NCBI GenBank assembly: GCA_026874595.1
Contig: CM049310.1
Coordinates: 35,729,558-35,793,557 of the forward strand
From: Sipunculus nudus
Taxonomy: Eukaryota > Annelida > Sipuncula > Golfingiida > Sipunculidae
Length of the DNA stretch: 64,000 nucleotides
Direction of reading: 5' to 3'
This document shows positions 28,301 to 40,300 of the stretch, piece by piece (positions within the stretch are counted from its first letter, which is position 1; each line of letters opens with the position of its first letter). The translations under genes and the position numbers were made by a program. The notes beneath the pieces were generated by a model. It had not been told where the DNA came from and searched no databases. It was given only the letters and a program-made list of their open reading frames with translations.

Positions 28301-31300
28301 AAAAATATAGGAAAATACAAAAGATTGAGGACTAAATGCTGGAAAATACAGGAAACTATAGGAAACAATATTTTCATAGGAAAATATAGTATTTGTCTAA
28401 AGCACTGCTATTATAATGCAAAAATATAACCAAAAACTTACACTTTTCTGCACAATTCCTGTGGCATGTGCATCCAATTCATCTTGGTCCTTTGTAACAG
28501 GGACTCCTTTCACTTGCATCCCAGCAGCCATGGCAACCATGCTGGTTGCTGTGGTGACCGTGATTGCTGTGTAGAGACAGGTCATGGCGACTGTGATGAC
28601 TTTCTCCAGGCGTTGTGGGGTCAGAGGTTCCAGTATTGGAAGAGAGAAAGCTTTCCATACAACTGATATATCAGTTAGCAAAAGGTGGAACCTGCAAGTA
28701 GTTACAGTCATGCATGATGGTGTTTTTTTTAAATCTTTGGGGGTTGATAAACAGGCAGGAGAATCATTCAAATACCGCAGCAGTTATTAAACAAGCCATG
28801 AATTTTGTACTTAAGATCTCATCATGAGCCAATCTTCTAAATGCTAAGGTAATATAACTATAAAATATCATTAGAGACACTGCTAATTCTATTTCATGGA
28901 ACAGAAAGCTAAAAGATATGGGTCTTAGTGTTCTGTGGAGTTTTTTTTTTTTTTTTTTAAGATTTTTTTGGTGGAGGTAACCGCCTCCATTTTTTTTAAT
29001 GCTTGCTTAACTAAGTATGTACATCTGCAGAATTCCATTTCGGTTTCGGACTACGTGAAAAGGCTTACACACAGTTTTCTTGCGTCAACCAGGCTCGGTG
29101 AACCACACCTGCAGATCCTGGGTGTATCTCATCCCCATTGCTGGGTCATAACACCGAGGAACCCCCGAAAGGCGCACTCGTTTGTGAGTGAAACACGACT
29201 GTTGGGTACAGTCTCCCAATTAAGCCTGCAGATTGCTCACCCTGGGTGGGGGCCGACCGTGAAAAATCTCACCGGCTCAGCTGAGATTCGAACTCACAAT
29301 CTCCCGGCTTTGAGCCCTGCGCTCTACCCCTGAGCCACAGAAGCCGGTCTGTGGTTTAACTAACAGAATTTTAACAAATCAAGCATAAAACCTTTTTAAC
29401 TGTTGCAAACATCAGGCAAGATCAAAGTCTCCTCCATTTTCCTCCAATAATTTACACATTAACACAAACATGCTGATGTTCAGTGACTGTTTGAATTTAT
29501 AATTTCAAAATAGGAACTTAAAACTTACGAATTACGTATAGCAACGGCATCCCCGATGGAGTTAGGCATGATGAACTCCTCCCCTCTCAGGGTGTCAAGG
29601 TATCTGTTCTTGTAACGCTTGATGTAGATCAGCTGTAGGCAAACGTCAAGCAGCACATTGGCGCCATCTAGGATCTGGAGGGTCTGAATGTTCTTGTTCG
29701 AAAATACGGTCTTGGCCTGTGCATGATAAATCAGTTTCCATTTTAGTTATGAAATGTATTTCTTAATTATTTAGGAAAACCAAAAAAGTGAAAAGTGCAA
29801 GCTTCATTTGATGGTAAAGTTATTCAAATGTCGTAAGATATGTGGACTGTAAGGTGACATTGATGAAGTGAGAAGAGCCTGATGAAAGCTCTTGTTGTGA
29901 TAGGCCAGGTTTTGTCGACATTTTTGAATTAAACACTAAGTACTCTGGAGTGGATCTCAATAATTTCTTTGTGATGATTTAAAAGTACAGGTTCAACAGA
30001 TCTTTTATAAAAAGATAATGGAGAAAGCCACAGGATAAGAATGGTCCGTGCCAATCAACCACAGCTTTAATCTTCTTGAATCTTCTTCCTAACATGATGC
30101 ATGAGAGAGGACCAAAGAGAAATTTCAGGACAAGGGACCCATGGGTCACGGCGCTCAGCTGATATTTATGATAAAAAAATATGATTTTGAAATGAGGCAC
30201 ATGCTGGTTTTGTGTGGTAATAAATATATGATGTATTATGAGTTGTTGGTGTTTAGCTTATGTATGATTTTGATAGTTTCTGTGGAGACAGGGAAGAGAT
30301 TAAATGCATTTATTTTATTAACAAATGGAGTGCTATTGTCATACAGATTTTGACTTAGCCATATAACTGTAAGCAGCAAATATACGATAAGAGTTTAACT
30401 ATTTATTAAAATTTAATAACAAATATTGTGCCAAATATAATTTTGATTAAAAATAATAAGAGAATCATATGATTTTTTTAAATAAAATATAACTGAAATG
30501 ATTATTAAAATAATATTATAGAATATATTCATGAATGCATTCATGAATACATTTTGAAAGTATTTGCACTGGTATTCATTTTTACCTGAATTCCCATTCT
30601 TATGAAAGAAATTTTATAATGGAGTAAATATTCATATTCGTATTCAAATACATTTGCAAAGTATTCACACCATGTCTGGCCAAGCTTAAGTTTGAAATTT
30701 TTGCAAATGCAAAATATTAAAAATATTCTATTGTAATGTTTTCATTTATATAACATATGAGAAGCTAAGAGGAAAGGGGCCCTCCTACTTGGTTATAGTA
30801 AAGTTCTAAATATATGATTGCAAACTAATACTCTGACAAGACTGTCATGAAGAAAAACAGTAAAAGTTTTGAGATACTGTGATGCATATGAAAAATTTAC
30901 AAATGGACAGGCAAGTGGACAGAATGGACTAATACCTTTATTTCACTTTCAAGGGAATAATGCATTTAAGTTTATATATAAGCCTATTTTTTAGCATATC
31001 CACTTTTTTCATTTATAGTTTTTATCTGATTCATTTTTTTATTACCAAGTTTTATAAATTTGTAATAAAAAAAACTGAAAATATAAGTTAAAATATATGA
31101 ATTCTAAGTTGCAATCATTATATATCCATAGTGTAGCTCATACTGGGTCATATTATGCATACACATATATTTTATTATTTTTAAATCAAATGTTTAAACT
31201 GAATTTAAAAGAAAATAATGCCACAACATGGCATGTACAAGATTATTCCTTGAATCCTTATTAAAAGTTTTGCACATTGGAGTTTTCAGTACATGCTTAA

Positions 31301-34300
31301 TTTTATTCAACGAAATAAAATAAGAGATTCAGTAAATTTGATAAAATAAAAACATCTTTTCAAATAAAGTACACACTGTTGGTTGAATGAGGGCCAAACA
31401 ATATCATTATGCTAATTACAATCTCAGCTATAATTTATTACTGGAATTAATAGTCAATTTCACAACTGGTGAAGTTTTACTCTTCTGAAGTAAAGCATTA
31501 CTTTTCTGATGAACATCCACACTTTCATAGCAATACACCACTTTGTGGACACAATTAAATGTGCACTTTAATCATTGTAACCCTGGTGGTACAATACAAA
31601 ATCTAAAATGTAGCATAGCCAAGAATAAAATAAAATAGGAAATTAATAACATTCATCTAGTTAATGCACAATCTGGGGGGGGGGGGAGTGCAGGGCAGAG
31701 GGGAAGCCTGCTAGTAGTGGCCAAGCTGAGCCAAGGCTAGCTGCCTGGGGTGGGTTACATAATGCAAATGAAGGCTGTACTACTAGGTGGGCTAGATGTA
31801 AACAACACTTGACATGGTGTATGAAAACTTGAATAAAAGCTACTCTTTTCAAGCAATTACTTTGATATTTCAGATTTTAAAAGATTAAATCCTTATGTAT
31901 ATATGCTGTGAAAATTAAATCAACAGTGCTTACAGGGAAAAAATGTGCCATTGCCAAAGTTGGACAAAATTTAATGTATTGATTTTTTATTTATGCTAAT
32001 AACTTATAAAATTTGAAAAAATGAGATCTAATTTTTGGGTAAACAATTGAATCTTGAATAAATAAAGTTATATTCCTGAAAAAGTCTCCAGCTTCAGCAA
32101 TTCCCATGTTAAGTGAGCAAATATATTTCCTGATTTTTAAAAAATTGCATTATATTTGGGCCCATAACTTCAAAATAATACCCAATACTGACCTAAATTT
32201 TGGTATGTGCATAGAAAATGTATGGAAGAATATGAATACTAAATATGATCAAAAACAGATCAGTGGTTTTGATATTAGGCACCCTTTAAGTGTAACAATG
32301 GCTTTTTTAAGGAAAACGGAGGTTTTTCCTTAATATCTCGAAGGAACAAAGTCCTAATGACCCAATTTTCGGTATGGTAGGAGATTTTGGGGACACCTAA
32401 TGGTATGCAGAATTTTGGATTCGTAGGTCCAATGGTTTCAAAATGTGCCCTGTTAACGGACGGATGGCCGGACGAAGGACAAGGGACCACGACTATAGCT
32501 CAGATGACTAATAGTCAGCTGAGCTAAAAATGGGTGGGGGTTCAGAAGTTTCAAGTACTATATATGCAAGAATAGGAGTAAATAAGGTAAAATTTCCTAA
32601 ATCAGTTAATTTCCTTAAATTTCTCAAGCCTGTTATAAACAGCAGTGGATACCATACACTTACCTCCTCATTAGCCTCAGGTAGTGTCCCTGATTCTCCA
32701 TCGCCGCTGATCATATCAATGGGACTGTCTTGTTTTCCAGTTGTTGGCAATTCATGAAACACTGATGTCAGCTGGTCAAATATGTTTGTACCTGTATCTA
32801 GCCTGGGGCGTTTGACATCCTTTGGTTCTGCTACTTCCTCAGTTTCTAAAAAGGAAGATTTGAATAATAATGTATAAATGACACAAAAACACCTAAAAAA
32901 ATATGTGGTGCCATCTCATGCAAGTGCTAAACAAGTACTAAACTTTCAACAATGAATGAATAACTGCTCCTAAAATTTTTTTTTCTTTCTAAAATTGAAA
33001 TCTCCCTGATTGCCAGTTTTTTTTTGGGGGTGGGGGGGGGGTGGGGGTGGGGGTAAAATTTACAGTTCACATATGACTGCCCAAATCTATAAGGTTTCAC
33101 ACTAGAGAAATAGAGAAATAAAGTATGACCCCAAGGACTGTGAAGCCCATAAAAAAGTCTCTTTGAGCTGGTCATCATAACCATAAATCTTCCAAAGTGG
33201 ATATGCTTCAACCCCTACCCCCCCCCCCCCCCACAGATAACATATGTACTGAACAAACTTAGTTTTCTGAGTTCTGCCCTCTGCGAGGAGGGTATGGCTT
33301 CACACCATGTGTGTGTTTGTGCACAACATGACTCACACAATCATGAAGAGAATCTCATAAAATTATCAGGGCAGTTTGGGAACGGGGAAATGAAGAATTA
33401 GATTTTGGTGTGAATCGAAATTATGATCTGGATTCAGGTAAATTCACAATTGCACAGTCATATATGCACAAATGAACCTGGGAATATGGAATGACAAAGT
33501 GAATGCAAATACAGTTTGGGAGCATCGTGGAGACTTGCATTCCTTTTCTAGTTTCTCAATAAAACATCTCAAGTTTGAGATAAATAAGATGTGTGGATAT
33601 ATATTGTCTAATTGTGATAAATATGATATGTTGATATAAATTGTCTAATTGTGTGGTTTTCTAAGCATGGGACATAAACTTGAAGAAAGAATCTGTAATT
33701 AATATATTATGGTTAATAAGTGAGGTTTTACTGAGAACTAGCCATTTTGCTTTGGAGGCTGATGGTTTGAACAATGAGCCATTATCTGTTAAGTCTGATA
33801 CACGCCAGTTCCCTGGAGACTTACCTTTTGATCTGATGTTTGGTGGTGGTTTTGCAGCCTTGAGGAGTGCTGTAAAGGTCACTACGTCAGACTTTGGTAG
33901 ACTAGAGGAGCCCTTACATAGGCTGCCAATCAAAACCATCAGGGTTTTCTGTTGTTGAAAATAGATAAGACGTTATTACTTAATTAATGAAAATACCTTA
34001 GTTGGAAGGTGAAATCCAATACTCTTCAAGCGGTAAGACAAGCTATATTATCACTTATCACAGTTTTGGACCTCTTTCTGTTTACATTATACAGCAAAAT
34101 GCTAAGGCTAGATTTGAAACATACTTGTTGGACAGATTAACCTAGTGTCAAGGAAGTGCTAACTAAATTCTTAAGTTGATATGGATTTCAATAAGGATAC
34201 ATAATAAAATTTTTGCCTGTTACTACATCTGGCTTCCCTAAAGGAACTGCAGCCAACTGTGACATCTGGTGAATGATGTTAGAGCTATAAGTTTTGGATA

Positions 34301-37300
34301 AAGAATACTTCATTTTAGAGTTCCATGATAATAAGACTGGTTGAGGTGTGCCCCATATATGAATACTGTGTATTTATAAGTTTATGATAAATAACAGTCA
34401 AATATTATTTTCCCCATTTTGTGACAAGAATGCAGACAGTTTTCCGTTACTCTATGAACTGCTCCACATCACAAATACCTTTTATAAGATTTTATAGACA
34501 TCTGAAATTGCGAACTGACTAAATAAGTACAACTTCAGCAAAGCACAGCCAATATTTATTAACTGAAACAAACTGTTAAAAGAATGAAACAAGTCCCTCT
34601 CAATTACATTTTGATAGCACATAACATCACATGATATGCATTTCAGCTGTGATTAACAGAAGATAGTGTTAATACTGTTTTTTCTTACCCAGAACCCCCC
34701 ATTCCCCTCCCCGTGAATGGTGGTTTTGTTAGTTAACGGATGTGAGCTTTTCTGCATTAATGAGAGAATATTCTCTGTTAGTATTCACACGCCAGAAGCC
34801 CCACTTACAAAATTTTCCCTGAGTAGGCCTATCATCGCCCACTTCAGTCTCATTCTCGGTATCTAGGTCATGCCTCGTTTTGGTAGAGACACTTATTCGA
34901 GGGCGAAGTAGGAAGTATTGGGGGAGGGAGAGATGATTGTAATACAGAAAAGCTCACATTGGTTTACTAACAAAACCACCATTCACGGGGAGGGGAATGG
35001 GGGTTTTATTACGTAAACATCGATGTGAGCGTTTTCTGTATTAATGAGAAGAAACAGATAAACCATAGGGAGGGAAATACTGACCTGGAACGACGAGGAT
35101 GAAGAGAATGCGGTCAGCAAGTAGTAGAAACCACAGCAGAAGATGACGTCAGCAGGCAGGGAGCGGCCCAAACATGAGTAGACGTCGAGGAAGCTGTGCT
35201 GGTGACGTTAACGATAGTGCCGGCGGCAACCACGGGACCCATGGCATATAGGCCGGAGTCCTGCTGGCGGACGTCCTTGAGGTAAAATTGAGTAAACATG
35301 GAAGGGGACTTCCAGATACCCTTTTTGACCAGCGCGGCAGGAGACAGGCCAGAAAGGTGAACAAAGGAGGAGGCTATAGCCCTGACCTCATGAGCCGAGA
35401 CATGGAAGGACTGGAGGTCAGCCGGACGTAAAGAGTCATGGGCAGCGATGATGGCAACCTTTATCCAGTTACTGATAGTAATAGGACTTATTTCTTTATC
35501 GGCTGCACCCAATTTGGAAGAAATAAAGTTTCTTACGCCCCCCCCCCCCCCCCCGAGTGATTATGTAACCTTAAGATAGTACCTTAAGGCCCGGACGGGG
35601 CAATTCGTGGCGCCGAACCGGTACCGGCCGTTAGGCAGGGCAGGAACGTGCCACGAAATTGCGGGGTCATCGTTAGACAGCAATTTACGATAAAAGTCCG
35701 GAGGAAATTGAAAGTCCGCTAACGAATTTTAGGATCGGCTATGAGAGCATGGAGCTCAGCTCTACCGCCAGCAGTGGCGAGCGCCAGGAGGAAGGCTGTC
35801 TTACGCGACAGATGGAGCAGGTGCGCGGAGTGGAGCGGCTCATAAGGAGCGCCGTGGAGGTGTCGAGGTACCACGTCAAGGCGCCAAGAAGGAACCACGT
35901 ACCGCGGGCGGGACAACGAGCGCGGACCCCCTGGAGAAAATCTGAAACAACGGGATGACGGAGAACTGAATCCCGACGGAGGGGGCGAAGCACGGAAAGA
36001 AGAGCCGCCCAATAGCCGCGAATAGTGGGGAAGGATAAACTTTTATCCTGTAATAAATGCAGTAGGAAATCAAGGAGCAACTGGACCAGCGGATCCAGTG
36101 GATCTATATGACGCTCCCATGCCCATCGAGAGAAGATGAGCCAGCGGGAGTCATACACACGGTCGGAAGATCGTCGACGGGGAGCCGCTGCCAGAGCTGC
36201 AACCGGTGTTGACAACCCCTGATCTTTGAGCGATCGGACGACAGTAAGAAAGCGCTCAGAGGTTAACGAACAGCGCCAGGACGGAGTGGAAGATCGACCG
36301 ACAGCGGCAGGAGAATGGGCGGACAGACGAGAAACGAACTGCACCGAGGAAACCACAGAGCCGCTGGATGAAACGGGACGATCAAGATGAGGTCTCTGAG
36401 ATGCGCAGCCGAGACAGGAGTAACTGGGGGAGCAGTGCCAGGGCCGGGAACCCCTACAAGAACCGGCCAGTCCAGGCAACGGTGGACCGGACGGAACGAG
36501 GGGCGGAGGGTCGGGAAATCGAACAGGTCGAAATCTGTCTGTCATGACCAGAACATGACTGGCAAGGAAGCGCAGAGACCAGCATTCAAGTGCACAACAG
36601 ACTGCTCTGAGCTCCAGAATATTGATATGGAGCAGACGCTCCCGAGGAGACCAGAGGCCGGAAATCCGAAGATCGGCCAGGTTGGCACCCCAGCCCAGCC
36701 GAGAAGCGTCAGTAAAGATCGCAAAGGTGACAGTCTGCGCGAACGGAATACTGCGGAGGAGAAAAGACAGCCAGAGCCAGGGGCGGAAGGCCCGCTAGGC
36801 CTGGTGGGCAGGGAGAATCGCCGTACGCTGAGACCCTGAACCCAGGAGACGCGTGGAGCGCAGGAGCGACTGCACCGGGCAGAGGAACAGGCGGCCCATA
36901 GGGAAGAAAGTGGCCGCCCAGTTGAGAGAACCGTGTAAGGAAGCCGCCAGATGGGAGCTGACACGACGAGCCAACAGAAGGGAGCGGATCCGCCAGCCCA
37001 GACTGACCTAAGTCGAGCAGGAGAGTTACACGACCGGCCTGAAAATCCAGGACCACGCCCAGAAACTGAATGGTCTGGGTAGGGACCAGATGAGACTTCT
37101 GGACATTGACCAGAAAGCCCAGATCGTGAAGAAGGGAAAGCACGAGGGCACGGTGGTGGAGAAGTAGAAGGGGCGTGAATGAGCCAGTCGTCCAAGTAAG
37201 GGAGGACTGATACCCCGACTGACCGGAGGTAAGTGATCACAGCATGAACAAGGATAGGGCGCAATATTGATCCTGAACGGGAGGGCTCTGAATTGAAACA

Positions 37301-40300
37301 CGCAGGCGCCGTAGGCGAACAGAAGGAACGGCTGAAACACAGGGTGGATAGGTACATGGAAATATGCGTCTGTTAAATCGATCTTGAACGCCCAGTCACC
37401 CTGGCGGATGGTGCAGAGCACGGCAGGAATACTGAACATTCGAAAACGGGGTGGTCAAATAAAGGCATTTAGGCGCTTCAGATCGAAAATCGGGCACCAC
37501 TGCCCGTGTGGCTTTGGTACAAGAAAGATGCGGGAATAAAAACCGGGAGTTCCGGGACCAACTGGGATAATGGCGCCCTTCAGGAGAAGGGACCGAATGG
37601 CATTTTCCAGCGCGAGACGCTTGCCCGGATCCCTGGATGGGGGAGTAACGAACGGAAATGCCGTGCGGGGCGGAGGAGAGAAAAACGAAATTCGGAAACC
37701 GAAAACTGTGCTTAAAACTAGTGGATGCGATGTGATACGCCTCCAGGCCGGATAACAGGCCTGAAGGCGGCCGCTGACCAGACCTGGAGATTCACTTATG
37801 GCCGTGACCCCTCCGAGCAGATTTTCCTAGAAAGGAAGAGGTCTGGGGAGACCCGGACGTCCGAGCAGACGGGCGGGTAGGAGCCACCGAGCAGCTAGCA
37901 GCCAGAGCCCGGACAGGAGCAGTACGGGACCGGAAAGGGCAAGACGCCTGTGAGGTCAGAGGAGGCGCCGACCGGAGGCGGGCCTGACAATCTGATCGAC
38001 CCAGGGCAGCCTCATACATGTGGGATAGATGACCCCCGAATAGGAGAGATCCTGTGAACGGCTGAGTGTAGAGATCCGAGAGCTCCGCGGGTGACAGCGC
38101 GGGCTGGACGGAGCGAAGGGTGCGGAGGAAAGTGTTGTAACTCGGCACATGCGTGAGCGAAAGCCTGCCATATATTATTTAATATGGTAGGAACTGAAGA
38201 AATAGACAACAGGCTGGTAACGGCCTGAAGGTCGTTGACAACGCCAGCGGCCTGGCGGGCGAGAGCCTCCATATCCGAGAGCTGAGAATCAGATACATGC
38301 GCCGTCCAGGAAATAAAGCAACCTACCGTCAGAGAAGGGTTGATCAAGACCCAATTCCGCCCGCATCGGTTCCGATGGAACAGCGGGAAAGGCGGGAGAC
38401 GGGACGAGCCTGTCAAGGCAGGTTGCCCGATACTCCTAAGGGGACCATAAAGTACCGATCTGCCAAGGGCACCGCGCGCCAGGCGGCACCGGCGACCCAG
38501 ACAATGAAGATATAGCGCAGGTGTTGGCGGCATGATGATTGTCAAGCAGCCGAGCCATCTCATCGGTAAATTCCATGCAGACCTGAGGCCCGGAATTCGG
38601 CACTGAGAGCGTGGACAGGTTCAGGTAGAACCTGGCCGACGCGGCAGAGGCAGGCGGTGGCGGGAGGCGCTGGAAGGTCAGCCTGTCCGTTCAAGAAGCC
38701 TGCATGGTGCGGACCACCTGATCAAGTAGGGCAGACTTCATTGTGCGCCACGCCTGTCTCTGCATATTGAGAGCAGTCCACTGATCCGTGCCAGCTGGAG
38801 GTGCCTGATCTGTAAATACAAGCGGAGAACTGAGGGACGGAGAATCAAGAGCTGACAAGGCCTCAGGAGCAGCCTGGACACAGACGGGGTCCATATCAGG
38901 AACCGCAGGGCGGGCGGGAGACGCGGACGGGAGGGCATGAACCGAACCAGCGGAAGGACGGTCAAGGAGGCGGTCCTTTAGAGGGCGAAGGGACCGATGG
39001 CTGGGAAGGGGGGGATCAAGCAGGGGGGGAGCACTTAACTGTGCCGGAGCCTGCAGGGAACAAGCGACCTCCACACGTTTGGGGGCGCGGAAGTGGGCGA
39101 TGATAGGCCTACTCAGGGAAAATTTTGTAAGAGGGGCTTCTGGCGTGTGAATACTAACAGAGAATATTCTCTCATTACTACAGAAAACGCTCACATCGAT
39201 GTTTACGTAATAAAACTGAGTGATTTTACATATTTATATTTAGTAGACTTGCTAAGTCAATATAACTATGTCATACCTTATTGATGGTGCATTCATCATG
39301 CTGGTGCTTGAGACGGTCCAGTAAGTATTTAAGCAGCACCTTGCATGCTGCTGTTGCATCTGACATGTTTCCATTTCCGACTGAAATATAAACAGATATA
39401 TCTCTCCAATTTTCAGGTATACTTATATTTATGTATGACTTTAACTCTGTTAAACTACAACGGTGGTGTTGTGACAAAGCCCTCTTAAAGACTCCTGGAA
39501 GGTTTAAGATTTCAGTAACAACAAGATGAGGTCGGACAATGGTCCTCAGAGGTCCCCACATTTCTGGTAGTGCTGGACTAGTTTACATATGGGAGAAAAG
39601 TTAAGGTTAAAGTTGAAAAATATGACAAACAAAATAAGGTTTTTATCCATATGCATGAGGGAAAAAATCCTACTTGTTCAAATAATATTAAAGAAGATAT
39701 GTCTGAAATAATGTGTGCAATAGAAAATCACCGATTGTACTCTGTTGCTCATATTTGATTTTGAGCAAGTCAGTATTTCAAAAGGTCAGAAGGCCCCATA
39801 TAGGCACCCATGGTCCCTGTGAATTTGAGAAGATCAAGCATGATCTTGTTGAGATATCGGGTGCGAAAGAAAATCAACGATTGTTCTCTAGCAGCCATAT
39901 TGGAATTTCAACAGGTCTGCAATTCAATAGAGATGGAGACCTTATAGGTGGCAATCATCTCTGTGAATTTGGGAAAAGTGAATAATGTTGTTGTTGAGTT
40001 ATTGCGCGCAAAAGAAAATCAGCAATGGGGCTGTGGCGGCCATATTGGAATTCAGACAGGTCTGTAATTCAATAGGTCTGTAGCCCTCATATGTACCAAT
40101 CATCCCTGTGAATTTGGGAAAGCTGAAGTATGTTGTTGTTGAGTTATCCCTCACAAAAGAAAATCAGCAATTGGGCTGTGGCAGCCACATTTGAATTCTG
40201 ACAGGTGTGTAATTCAATAGGTCTGTAGCCCTCATATGTACCAATCATCCCTGTGAATTTGGGAAAGCTGAAGTATGTTGCTGTAAAGATATTGAGTGCG

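Larger units (their letters stand above)
34694..39212 (-). mobile_element. DIRS-type tyrosine-recombinase retrotransposon, degenerate
   Basis: About 4.5 kb in UBR4 intron 3, GC-rich against an AT-rich intron, oriented like UBR4 (coding on the minus strand). Order from its 5' end (right): terminal repeat 39208-39093; gag-like fragments 39194-37792; DIRS-type reverse transcriptase 37439-36700; RNase H remnant near 36600; tyrosine recombinase 36160-35250; an internal complementary region 35050-34939; terminal repeat 34842-34728. Inverted termini plus an internal complementary region and a tyrosine recombinase, without a DDE integrase, define DIRS elements. Frames change at least twice in the RT and at least twice in the recombinase, so it is dead. 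Boundaries are good to about 20 bp. Confidence 0.88.

Noticed and set aside
29268-29345. Functional tRNA gene on the minus strand
   Set aside because: Box A and box B are present but acceptor-stem pairing fails and it continues into a SINE body with an A-rich tail; the same reasoning applies at 45990-46060 and 50481-50550.
35749-36839. Plus-strand open frames in the GC-rich block
   Set aside because: Antisense shadows of the DIRS recombinase and reverse transcriptase; no motif.
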